A stretch of 64,000 nt of DNA from Micromussa lordhowensis. Taxonomy: Eukaryota; Cnidaria; Anthozoa; Scleractinia; Lobophylliidae. Positions 42,961 to 51,737 of this stretch are shown piece after piece. The notes below the pieces were generated by a model, which did no database searches, was not told the origin of the DNA, and saw nothing but the letters and a program-made list of their open reading frames with translations. The stretch's first letter is position 1. Each line of letters opens with the position of its first letter. The position numbers and the translations under genes are program-made. The DNA is taken from positions 12,937,959 to 13,001,958 of the forward strand of contig OZ026601.1 of assembly GCA_964020085.1 (NCBI GenBank), read 5' to 3'.

Positions 42961-43491
42961 CTCAAACGTGATGCTCTAGCAAGTTCTGAGTCAATTAGCC
43001 AGAAGAGAAGAAAGACAACCTTTTGTTCTCCAGAGTGTGAAGCTCCTTCCACCCCTGCCAACATTATGCCATCGACAGACACCTGTGATACTACACAAAT
43101 CAATTTGGAAAGTCCAGACAAACTTGTTCAGTCGTGTACTCCATTGACCACTGCTGACAATATGTCATTTGTAGACACATCTAACAGTGCACAAATAAAT
43201 TTGGAAAGTCCTGACGAGCTGATTGAGTTGAGTACTCCTTCCACTTCTAGAGAGACTCTCCGCATACCTGTGACAGACCCTCTTTCTTATTATTCAACTT
43301 CTGATGATACAACCACACCTTTGAGCAAACCTTCTACTACACCACTTACATCTCGAAAGCTATCAGTTGCCAATAACCAAGCGTGTAAAGGCTGCATCCA
43401 CCGAAAAAGGTGCCATAATTTGCAGAGGGTGAATAAGCGATTGAAGGGAACAGTAGCAGAAATGAAGAAAACAATTAAAGAACTTCATAGT
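42961..43491 (+). CDS. Transposase exon 2: linker and coiled coil
   Basis: 177 codons, phase 0/0, with acceptor TTTTTCCAG and donor AGT|GTAAGT. A repeated motif (INLESPDKLVQ, then INLESPDELIE) occurs twice about 40 residues apart. The exon ends with a Cys-containing motif and a predicted coiled coil (QRVNKRLKGTVAEMKKTI). Confidence 0.75.
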
Positions 43492-43613
43492 GTAAGTATA
43501 CAATAAAGTACATTAGAATTATAATCTAGCTTATCGCCCAAGAAAATTGTAGAGATACTTGCATGTTATTTTAAGGGTGCACATTTCTCATAATTCTATA
43601 CTTACTATTGTAG

Positions 43614-43903
43614 CGTTTGGCAGCGGTTGAAACTGAGACGGAGGAAGAAGGAGAAGGAGAAGAGCAAGGAGAAGATGAAGAACAAGACAGACCTGAAGAA
43701 CAAAGGGGGCATCAAAACACAGGAATTGTATCAAGTGAAAAACAACAGTATTATACTTGGTCCAGCACTGGCACTGACACGGAAACAGAAGATGAAGGCC
43801 CTATAAATGAGGATAGAGACTGGGCTGCCATGGAAGAAGGTACCTCAGGGGAAACCACCGAAGAAGAGGAAGGAACTGAAGAACACAAATCAAAAAATAT
43901 TGA
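43614..43903 (+). CDS. Transposase exon 3: acidic linker
   Basis: 290 nt, almost entirely Glu/Gln/Asp-rich (VETETEEEGEGEEQGEDEEQ), with donor GA|GTAAGAG. It is low-complexity, so its identity rests on splice phase and position. Confidence 0.65.
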
Positions 43904-44580
43904 GTAAGAGTGCTGTCAGTTACAGTATATTTAAAAATCAAATTGTTATAAAGAAAAACAAAGTTATTTCGTCTTGTTTACATATTTAGGTCTAACCCAT
44001 GTGATACCAAATTTGTTTTATTGATGATTTGACAAATATTTGTAAGAGCAAATTTAATTTTAACTTCAACTCAGCGGCCAAGACTTTGTGTATAAACAGT
44101 TAACAATGGCATATTACAACAGTAATATCAGCCATTTTTCATTGTCCAATTGCATTTTTAGTGGGCACCCTGATAATGATTTTCATGCACAATACTTTCA
44201 TTTTTTTAAACTACAAATTCTGTAGAATCCCACTTTAAAGCCTTGGGCTTATATGTCCTCAAAAGGGATTTAGGATGAGCTTAAACTAAACTGGGTTGGG
44301 GGAGTCTTATATCGGGGGGGGGGGAGGGGGGATCTGAAATAATATCTTTGCTTAACTAGCAAATAGAATGGGTTATAACTGGGGGAAGGAGACTTGACTC
44401 ATGGACAACACTGCTAGCTGTATAATTCGGTTACTGTTAGTGTGTGATGTGCGCTAAAGTTCATAAGTGGGAGTTTTTATAAATTTTAATGCAAATTATT
44501 AAAAAAAAATGTTTCAATCTTTTCTTATGGACGGCAAAATGTTTTCAAAGAAAATTGCACATCCTTTTGTTTCTTTACAG

Positions 44581-45121
44581 AGTAAATCCAGACACCCCTG
44601 GCTATGATGAACCAAAGTTTATCGTGTTTTACAGAATGCTGCTGAAAATATTTGCACTCTTCTGCTTTACTTGCAAAGCTGACAACCCTCATGTTTCCAT
44701 GCAACAAAATGGGACAATGGTAACAGTCACACAGCATTGCTCAAAATGCACAAACGGTTATGTGTGGAGGTCTCAACCATTTGTCCATGGCAAATGCCCT
44801 GCTGGAAATGTGTTACTGAGTTTTGCTGTTCTAATGGCTGGAGCCTCCATAAGCAAGATTCTCTTGGTATTTCGGCACATGGGCCTGTCTGTGTTCTCCT
44901 CCCGCACTTTCTTCAGTCATCAACGGTCATTTGTATTTCCAACTGTAATCCAGTACTGGGAGTCATATCGCGCTCAGCTGATCAACACACTGAAGAATAT
45001 GAAGGAAGTGGTGTGGTCTGGTGATGGCCGCTTTGATTCCATGGGCCACTGCGCCAAATATGGCGCTTACACAATGTTTTGTTCAACAATAATGAAAGTC
45101 GTACATTTTGAACTAATTCAG
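44581..45121 (+). CDS. Transposase exon 4: first catalytic Asp region
   Basis: 541 nt with a CX2C-containing segment (CSKCTNGYVWRSQPF), a helical HTH-like region (AGASISKILLVFRHMGLSVF) and VVWSGDGRFDSMGHCAKYGA. Acceptor TTTACAG, donor CAG|GTAAG. Confidence 0.8.
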
Positions 45122-45424
45122 GTAAGAAAGAATACACATCATGTCTCCCATTGGCACTACCAACCTGTACAATGTACAAAAACTTCATGCAAAAAATGAG
45201 ACTGTGGTCAAACCTCTTTGTACAGATACCAAATGAGGAGTTCTGTTGTTGAGGTTTCCGTAAGGAGAGTTTTGATTGTAGTCTGTAACTTACTTGGGTG
45301 AGTCAGCTATAATGTGGTATGTGTAGTGCCATTGGATGACTTGTTATGTGTTATATACATGCATGTACCTAAACTTCTGCTCATGCCAAAAATATCTAAT
45401 GAAAAGGTGTAGTTACATTGAACC

Positions 45425-45495
45425 TGGCAAGGGTGCGAACCCAGATTGTTTGATTCCAGAGTCCATTGCACAAACCGTGCCCCCTACCCAAGTTC
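45425..45495 (-). repeat. tRNA-like SINE fragment in a transposase intron
   Basis: On the minus strand, GGCACGGTTTGTGCAATGGA and GGGTTCGCACCC resemble degenerate pol III A and B boxes of a tRNA-derived SINE head. It is short and diverged. Confidence 0.4.
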
Positions 45496-45624
45496 ATTAC
45501 TAACCTTATTGTAATAAAAGATGTTTTTTAAGAAAATCACATGTACTTACAATGTGACATTTCAGGACAATGTAATCAGTGTCTCAAAATCAAAATATTG
45601 CTGATTCTTATTTTTTTATTATAG

Positions 45625-46060
45625 TCCAATGAGACGGGTGGCAGTCAACAAATGGAATTGGAAGGGGCTAAGAGGTGCTTTCAATTTTTGGAGCGACTTG
45701 GTTTGACGATCCCCGTGTTCATTTCAGACCGTCACCGCAGTATTGCAAAGTGGATTAGAGAGGTCTGTGTTGACACCACCCATTACTATGATATTTGGCA
45801 CGTAGCACGATCAGTGACAAAGAAGCTCCTGCAGGCAAGCAAGGAGAAGGGCTGTGAGATCATCAAGGACTGGATGAGAGGGATACGCCGACATCTGTAT
45901 TGGTCCGCCACTTCAACCACACCCGGTTTTGGTAGCCTTATCCTTGCTAAGTGGAACTCCTTTATGCGCCACGTGTCAAATAAACATAGTAACCATCCAG
46001 ACCCACTGTACAAAGAATGTCACCACAACAACCTAGAACCAAGAAAGTGGATCAAAGTTG
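45625..46060 (+). CDS. Transposase exon 5: second catalytic Asp region
   Basis: 436 nt beginning SNETGGSQQMELEGAKRCFQ, with FISDRHRSIAKWI (Asp) and THYYDIWHVARSVTKKLLQA. It ends with WIKVG split by a non-canonical GC donor (TTG|GCGCGT), required to keep frame into exon 6. Confidence 0.75.
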
Positions 46061-46356
46061 GCGCGTTTGAGGAAATTGTTGCTGTAATTGTAATCCACAC
46101 AAATTCCTACACATTCTGGTCATGTGATCTGATACTTCTGCTGTAAATACTAAGACTCCTACAAGACAAGGCACAAATTTGAATGCATTTCATTTCTTAC
46201 CAGGGCCCTGGCCTGGTCTTATGATACTAAAACTGTACCTTTCCGACGAATATTTTGTAAAGATTGGTTATCCTCAACTATATTGCCATTGACATTGTAT
46301 CATTGTTGTTTCCATCCCTAAGGTTCTGATCCACCCAACATTGAATTTTTTCCCAG

Positions 46357-46528
46357 GTACTGCAGCATATGACAAGCTAACAAGTATACTCACAGCCAAA
46401 CTCCTCCTAGGAGATATAAAGAAGCTCTCACCAGATGCCCAAACAAGCTGTTTGGAAGGGTTCCATGCAACACTGAACCATTGGCACCCAAAGATGATTG
46501 GTTTCTCGTGGTTGGGATCATTTTGCAG
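46357..46528 (+). CDS. Transposase exon 6: catalytic Glu region
   Basis: 172 nt: AAYDKLTSILTAKLLLGDIK, then TSCLEGFHATLNHWHPKMIG. The E in CLEGFH is the likely third catalytic residue. Acceptor TTCCCAG, donor AG|GTACTG. Confidence 0.8.
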
Positions 46529-46950
46529 GTACTGCATGAAAATTGTTGCGTTGTCACTAAGGTTCAGTGAATGCTGTCAAATGAATGTTTCATTGTAGTG
46601 ACCAAAAATGAATCAACATGCTAATAAACTGTGATAGCATGAAGCCAAATAAATACAGACCTTGCTTCTGTAGTGAAAACACATTTTTACCTCAGGAATA
46701 TGCTTGCTTTTTTCATGGCTTTTTATCTTAGAGGGTTGAATAAGAGCTGTGATTGCAGGTCTCTTCAGGTACTACCTTGCAGAACAATAAGCTGATTATT
46801 TTTCTGCTGATTAAATGTTTAGGCACATCCTTGCAAGCCTGCATTTTAATGAGAACATTCACAGGGAAACAAAATTATCAAAGGATGGGGAGAAATAGTA
46901 TGCAGTCACATATCCGAAATTTAAGCTCGGTGAGGAGGTGGTACATGTAA

Positions 46951-48030
46951 ATGATCTTTAAATTTCTCTCTTGATATTCTAATTGGAAAAACACCTTTTT
47001 CATAACCAAAAACATTTACATTAATTGAATTTTGCTTTTCTATTTTATTTATATCTTTTAATGAGACTGGAAAAGTAACACCTGAGTAATCTAAATTTTT
47101 AACATGTTCTCTATCTTTTTTTGTAATTCTTTGTGGATCTTTTTTGACTCGATTTAGGTGTCTGATATGACACCATCGAAAACATTGATTATCTTCATTT
47201 TTAAGGTTGATTAAACCTTTTCTTGGGTTACATAATTCTTCTGAAAGTGGAATATAAGATTTACCTTTTAATGGTAAATAACTAACAATATTAATAGAAT
47301 GACTAGGTACTTCTTCTATTACCCATCCAGAACCTTCTGATAACCAAACAGGTAAAGTATTTAAAATTGTTTCAATCACCATATCAATATTTTCCATTAT
47401 ACTCTCTTTATTGATTACTGTCATTGGACCACCATTGAAATAAGGTTCTTTATAAATCTTTTCATCTTCTGTTTTCTTTGATAATAGTACTTTTAGTGTC
47501 ATTGAAAATTTAAATCCTTTTCTTTTGTCCATTATACTTTTTAATAATTCAAAGATTGCCTTCTTAGTATTATTTAACTGAATTAAAGGCTCATATTTAT
47601 TGATTATAGAGACTTCAAAAGATTTTGCATTATTTTTAAGAGCTTTCTCTTTTTCAGTAATCTCTATCTTAGGAATAAATTTTAATAACTTCTTAAACTC
47701 TCTTATTGATTCAGGATTGTAAAAAGGAGTTATATAATCTATGAGTTTCTTAATCTTCTCTACTTTTTCTGAGACATGTTGTAAAGGTCTTTTCTTTATT
47801 ATTCTTGGTAGTGGTAATGGTCTTTTTTTAGTTCTAGGTTTAGGTTCTGGTATGTTAGGTTTATATTTTGTTGGTTTTATTGGTTCCGGTAATTTATTTT
47901 CTTCTAATGGTTCATCTAAGAATGTTCCACCTTTAAATAATTTGATTAGTTTATTTTCAACATAATCTTCTTTCTTTTGAAGTCTTCTAATCGGTGGTGG
48001 TGCTATATTATGTAAATTATTAATATGCAT
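46951..48030 (-). pseudogene. Polinton protein-primed DNA polymerase B, N-terminal part only
   Basis: The frame from ATG 48030 runs about 360 codons to the junction, then reads into Kolobok DNA and stops at 46921. The start is basic and Pro-rich. The diagnostic block is GLINLKNEDNQCFRWCHIRH, then LNRVKKDPQRI, LDYSGVTFPVSLKDINKIEK and NVFGYEKGVFPIRISREKF. This is the region just before the exonuclease and polymerase domains of Polinton family-B polymerases. All catalytic exonuclease and polymerase motifs lie beyond the break. Confidence 0.82.
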
Positions 48031-48041
48031 TTGCGTTTTCA

Positions 48042-48284
48042 AATGTTGATATCTACCTCTATTTGTGTAATTTTTTCCATTTTGACAGGCATCACAAAAC
48101 CAATCATATGTTTTTGGTTTTGTTTTTTCTTGGGTTTAATTATTTTTGGTTTAATTATTAATTTATTAATGTCCATCCTCCATCTTATTGCTTTACTAGC
48201 ACCAAATTTTCCTAGATTATACAATCCTTTTGCACCAGTGGCCAACCCTTTGACAATGAGTTCATCAAAACCGCATCCTTGCAT
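48042..48284 (-). CDS. Small basic Polinton protein
   Basis: This 81-residue ORF begins MQGCGFDELIVKGLATGAKG and has a Lys/Pro-rich middle. Its ATG (48284-48282) directly follows the stop codon of the upstream zinc-ribbon ORF, and its end overlaps the start of the polymerase frame, a tight virus-like gene arrangement. I do not assign a function. Gly/Ala-rich basic proteins of this size in Polintons may be minor virion components. Confidence 0.5.
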
Positions 48285-48434
48285 TTATTTTTTAGATATA
48301 AACCTAACTTTTGTAATTCCACATTCAGCACAAATACATTTCATTGCATTTCTTCCTTTTTTTGAAATTACAAAAGTTTGAGAATTACGTAAACATTCCG
48401 TTTGTTTTCTTTGATTAACACAATATGATAACAT
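48285..48434 (-). CDS. 49-residue DUF5679-like zinc-ribbon protein (second copy)
   Basis: A short ORF from ATG 48434 reads MLSYCVNQRKQTECLRNSQT and ends MKCICAECGITKVRFISKK. Its CxCxxCGITK ribbon closely resembles the neighbouring ORF at 48459-48683, so the two form a tandem duplicated pair. DUF5679-like proteins occur in Polintons and some large DNA viruses; their role is unknown. Confidence 0.65.
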   Translation of the reverse strand: MLSYCVNQRKQTECLRNSQTFVISKKGRNAMKCICAECGITKVRFISKK

Positions 48435-48458
48435 ATAAAAAGAGGAACTATTTTTTAT

Positions 48459-48683
48459 TTACAATATAGCTCCTATTAATGGTATTCCCTTAAAAGGACT
48501 GTTTTTACCTAATAATAGTCCTTTTCCTTTCTTACTCCCTGACTTAACAAATTTAGTTTTTGTTATACCACATTCTGAGCATTTACATTTCATCATATGA
48601 CGACCATTTCTTGTTCTCACAACTCTTTCAGATCCAGGTACACAATCGGTTTGTTTGTTTTGTTTAACACAAGATTTTACCAT
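48459..48683 (-). CDS. 74-residue DUF5679-like zinc-ribbon protein (first copy)
   Basis: It starts MVKSCVKQNKQTDCVPGSER, has KCKCSECGITKTKFVK in the middle and ends with a Lys/Gly-rich tail and the hydrophobic IPLIGAIL. The Cys pattern suggests one zinc-binding ribbon. It is intact, compact and upstream of the second copy. Confidence 0.7.
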   Translation of the reverse strand: MVKSCVKQNKQTDCVPGSERVVRTRNGRHMMKCKCSECGITKTKFVKSGSKKGKGLLLGKNSPFKGIPLIGAIL

Positions 48684-48724
48684 ATATTAAATTATTTTTA
48701 TTTTTATTATTTCCATATATTATA

Positions 48725-48865
48725 ATGGAACAAAAAGGTTCTGAAATTGTCATTGACATTGACATTGAAAAAGAAATAAAAAGAATTGAAGAGTTGTATA
48801 AACATTACAAAATTGTTTATAGAAAAATAGCTTTTTATGTTGTTCTGGAGAAACTAAAAGAGTGA
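48725..48865 (+). CDS. Possible 46-residue Glu/Lys-rich ORF on the opposite strand
   Basis: It starts MEQKGSEIVIDIDIEKEIKR and continues as a charged helical stretch (IEELYKHYKIVYRKIAFYVV). It lies between the zinc-ribbon genes and the protease C-terminus in opposite orientation. There is no family match; it is kept because of its protein-like composition. Confidence 0.3.
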   Translation: MEQKGSEIVIDIDIEKEIKRIEELYKHYKIVYRKIAFYVVLEKLKE

Positions 48866-48911
48866 GAAAACAGAAAAATAGCTTGAAAAAAGATTTAAAA
48901 GAAACGAGAGC

Positions 48912-49029
48912 TCAAACCAATCGTTTAAAATAGTTTTCTATGGATTTTTCATTCTTATTTGTGTCTGTGTCAAATACCTGTAATAAATCAGAATAATCTA
49001 CTCCATTATGCATTTCATTCAAAAAATAT
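48912..49029 (-). pseudogene. C-terminal piece of the Polinton protease
   Basis: The frame includes YFLNEMHNGVDYSDLLQVFD, then NEKSIENYFKRL and a stop at 48912. This is the usual C-terminus of Polinton cysteine proteases. It continues the protein that breaks off at 49986, with the 946-bp insert in between. Confidence 0.75.
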
Positions 49030-49034
49030 GTATA

Positions 49035-49980
49035 GGAAATAGCACGGTTGCTAGGGGTATTTGGGATAAATACCGCAAGTGATATTTCAAAATATCATGA
49101 GCCGCCGTGGCGAGTGATATTTGGAGAGTTTTGAAATATCACGAGCCGGTATTTATACCAATTACCCCCAAAAAAAACATGCTATTTTTTGTTTATACTA
49201 CAAGGCAAAGACATTTCGCATCTTGTAACGCTGTTTAGTCACACGCGAGTGATTGGTTTTACTACAACATGTGATCAAACGTGATCGCACAAAGGTCACA
49301 CATGTTCAAATGATTTTCGCTTCAACTGCGATAAAACAGTACTTGAATACCTCTAAATATCTTTTGAAGGGTACATTTTGAACAGCCTAATCGTCAATCG
49401 AAGTTTATCAATAGATTTTTTAACCAATTCTGCTTGTGTGGAACTTGGACTTTGGGCTTTCATTTAAGCAGCAGGCCGTAAAAATTGTTGGCTATTTATC
49501 GTTTCTTTGGTCACCACAGCAGCGGAAAAGAGTTTCCAGCGAACGACCAGTTTACTTCTGGTTGCCTGTGCTTCTGAACTGTTGAATAAAGACTGAAAGG
49601 AACCATTTTTCATTCTCCCACCTTCTTCGATAGCAGTTAAAAGAGTGCTCGACGATAAAGCTATGCACCAAACTTCGTTAGCTGACTGGTTGGTTCACGT
49701 TGCAGCTCACTGAAAATATCAGGACTGTATCCTTTGCCTACCACCTTAAATCGATGAAACAGTGACCTAGATCTTTGTACATTCTTTGCTGTTTCCATAT
49801 CTTGGTAATTTCCTTTAGCTCTTGCAGTTTTTCCCACAGAATTTTGAAAATCTTTCCGCCATATTGTTTCGATCATTTAGGTTTCCATGGAAACTGAAAT
49901 TTTTACATGTAAGTATTTCAAATTTGGCAGAAAAACTACTGGTCTTAGCCAATCGCATTTGAGAAATTTCTTAGCCTGTA
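49035..49980. mobile_element. 946-bp insertion in the Polinton protease gene, 5-bp TSD
   Basis: GTATA occurs at 49030-49034 and again at 49981-49985, exactly at the two sides of the protease break. The insert starts GGAAATAGCACGGTTGCTAG. Its first 140 bp form an inverted repeat around AGTGATATTTCAAAATATC and its partner TTTTGAAATATCACGAGCC. A minus-strand 71-codon frame (49661-49876, starting MIETIWRKDF) is not recognised. The family is unknown. Confidence 0.7.
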
Positions 49981-49985
49981 GTATA

Positions 49986-50300
49986 AAAACAGTAATACCC
50001 ACATGTTGTAGTATAGAGATTTTGTAGTTGCTGATTTTGGTGTAGCAATGTTAAGTTTTTCTTCTTTGCATAGTTTACTATCTCTTGAAAAGGCAGCATA
50101 CCAAAGCTATCAAAGTAATTTATAGTACCATTACAAACATAGGTTGAAACCCAATGACTACCAGAAAGATAGTGTGGTTCTAAATTATAAATAAGAAGTG
50201 CCAATTTATGATTATGTGGTACAGTCTGATCTCTACTTAAAACATTCTTGATAGGTATCTTCAAGTATTTACACCAATCTAAAAGATCAAAATTAATCAT
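49986..50300 (-). pseudogene. Polinton adenovirus-type cysteine protease, N-terminal part
   Basis: It starts MINFDLLDWCKYLKIPIKNV. The catalytic residues of the adenain fold are visible: His49 (GSHWVS), Asp64 (YFDSFG), Gln in LQ about 92, and Cys100 (CGYYCF). Such proteases mature virion proteins. The frame is broken after CFYT by the insertion at 49035-49980, so the gene is not functional as arranged here. Confidence 0.82.
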
Positions 50301-50329
50301 TGGGATATCTTTTATAGAATTTTACAGTA

Positions 50330-50407
50330 TCAAAGGAATTCCTTTTCCTTAGGTTTTTTTCCTCTTCCACGCATTTCCCAAGTACCAATAAAAGGTGGAG
50401 GAGCCAT
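50330..50407 (-). pseudogene. Remnant of a small Polinton ORF beside the DIRS insertion
   Basis: It encodes APPPFIGTWEMRGRGKKPKE and stops. It is AT-rich, on the Polinton strand, just upstream of the protease start. Its 5' part is probably the 'MGKSEGGASPR' stub at 54776-54813 on the other side of the DIRS element. Confidence 0.4.
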
Positions 50408-50623
50408 TCCTATACAATTGTTTACATTTAATCACAGACCACGAGTTTGGAGACAAGGAGTTTATTGTCAAAGAAACGAAACTAAGATACACAAGCTAAA
50501 GACAATACAACTCCAACACCCAAACCCAAATGAGAAGGTGGTCGGTGGTTAAAGACAAATGTATGTATGGGATCATGTGAGATAGGGGAAAACAATTGAC
50601 CAATGATTAGACTAAAACTAAGA

Positions 50624-51556
50624 TTAAGATGAAGACAATTGAGAGATTTTGGCGGCCATAGAATCAACTGCCAGATACTTCTGAGCTGGGGACATCTCTA
50701 AATAAACCAAATAAGCGTCGCTGCTCCAATCCCCCTGAAACTTAATATGTTCTGCTGGAACGTGGCATTCAAAAGCAAACGTGGCACCGCCTCGCCGAAA
50801 ACTATGGGGCGAGTAAGCTCGTGGGTCTAAACCTAACCCAGTAATAACCCGTGCTAAAAAACTAGTAAAGTGACGAAAAGTAAGGGGACGGGTAGTATGC
50901 GCGGCGCCTGAACAATCTGAAAAAAGTGGATCCGATGGGCGAACTGCGTTGAGGCGAAGATGATGTTCAAGAGCCGCAACAGGACAAAGTGGAGAACCTG
51001 GGATACTAGGGAGAGGAACGCATAAAGCCCGCTGGAAAAACTGAATAATGGTCTTAGTCGCGCGAATGTTGAGAAAGGCTCCGTGCTGTGAAACGTGAAA
51101 GTCCGAGCGCCATGGGACTTTAGGAGAAATGACATGAGCTGCTGGAACAACCAAATTAGACTTGGGTAAAAAAGAAAAGAATGCTACTAGGAACAAAGCC
51201 CGCATGGCTGCCTGAAGGGGTTGAGTGGCATCTAACACAGAAACCATACGTAAAAGTAAAATGGGTGTGATGGCTAGTTTGCGCGCTGGAGCAGCCCCAA
51301 AAAAACGCTTACATCCGCGTAACGCTAACTGAAAAGAATACAAATTTTCCCACCCGGGTTGAAAACCAAACAAACGATGATAATGCTTAATTGTAGAGAT
51401 ATGATTCTGGACGGTCCCGTAAGAACGACCCATAACCGAAAGAAAGGAAATATATCTTAAAATGGTTTCAGGTTGGACCGGAAACGGTCGCACGCCGAGA
51501 TTGCTACAAAACTGTGTAAAAATACGAAAATGTGACTGCATATTTTGATGCGTCAT
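50624..51556 (-). CDS. DIRS tyrosine recombinase with the first catalytic Arg replaced
   Basis: This 310-residue ORF starts MTHQNMQSHFRIFTQFCSNL. The N-terminal SAM-like domain is about 1-100 and the catalytic domain about 101-300. The box-II motif HSFRRGG gives His251 and Arg254; Lys is near 168, Trp277 is present, and Tyr285 is in AYLVYL. The first Arg, normally in FLRKSN, is Pro131 (FLPKSN; codon 51164-51166 reads CCC), which should abolish strand cleavage chemistry. The ORF is otherwise open. Confidence 0.88.
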   Translation of the reverse strand: MTHQNMQSHFRIFTQFCSNLGVRPFPVQPETILRYISFLSVMGRSYGTVQNHISTIKHYHRLFGFQPGWENLYSFQLALRGCKRFFGAAPARKLAITPILLLRMVSVLDATQPLQAAMRALFLVAFFSFLPKSNLVVPAAHVISPKVPWRSDFHVSQHGAFLNIRATKTIIQFFQRALCVPLPSIPGSPLCPVAALEHHLRLNAVRPSDPLFSDCSGAAHTTRPLTFRHFTSFLARVITGLGLDPRAYSPHSFRRGGATFAFECHVPAEHIKFQGDWSSDAYLVYLEMSPAQKYLAVDSMAAKISQLSSS

Positions 51557-51737
51557 TGCAGCATGAGCTAACCTAATTAGCCTATGCGAAAAACTATCTA
51601 AATACTTGAGACCTTGTGTGCTACCTAGAAAACAAGGGAAAGAAAAAGAAAAAAAAAATGCGTGAGCAAAACGGCCTAAAACAAAGTAAATACCTTCATA
51701 GCGATAGTAACCTGCATACTCTACGCGAGAGATAGAC

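Larger units (their letters stand above)
41853..46950 (+). mobile_element. Kolobok-like DNA transposon, 3' end missing
   Basis: The TTAA at 41849-41852 is followed by AGTGCATATGAAGCGAAATC, which matches the TIR of the MITE at 19400 (AGTGCCTATGAAGTGAAAAA) with few differences. Downstream is a THAP-plus-DDE transposase gene on the same strand. The 3' TIR and second TTAA were not found, and the element is fused to Polinton sequence at about 46950. Confidence 0.75.
42074..46950 (+). pseudogene. THAP-domain Kolobok-type transposase, seven exons, nonsense codon and 3' truncation
   Basis: Exons: 42074-42445 (ATGGCG start; THAP zinc-finger DNA-binding domain with RYCVAGAPNNQSC and SLCSAHF), 42961-43491 (Ser/Thr-rich linker, then CKGCIHRKRCHNL and a coiled coil), 43614-43903 (Glu-rich), 44581-45121 (SGDGRFDSMGHCAKY, candidate first Asp), 45625-46060 (VFISDRHRSIAKW, second Asp; YYDIWHVARSVTKKL), 46357-46528 (SCLEGFHATLNHW, candidate Glu), and 46823-46950 (ILASLHFNENIHRETKL, then stop). 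All phases agree. The donor after 46060 must be GC (TTG|GCGCGT). TAG at 46896-46898 interrupts the last exon and the gene ends at the Polinton junction. The D-D-E order and TTAA target fit the Kolobok superfamily. Confidence 0.8.

Noticed and set aside
48025..48381. 118-codon hydrophobic plus-strand frame resembling a membrane protein
   Set aside because: Antisense shadow of AT-rich Polinton genes on the minus strand; Lys-rich codons read as Phe/Ile/Leu.
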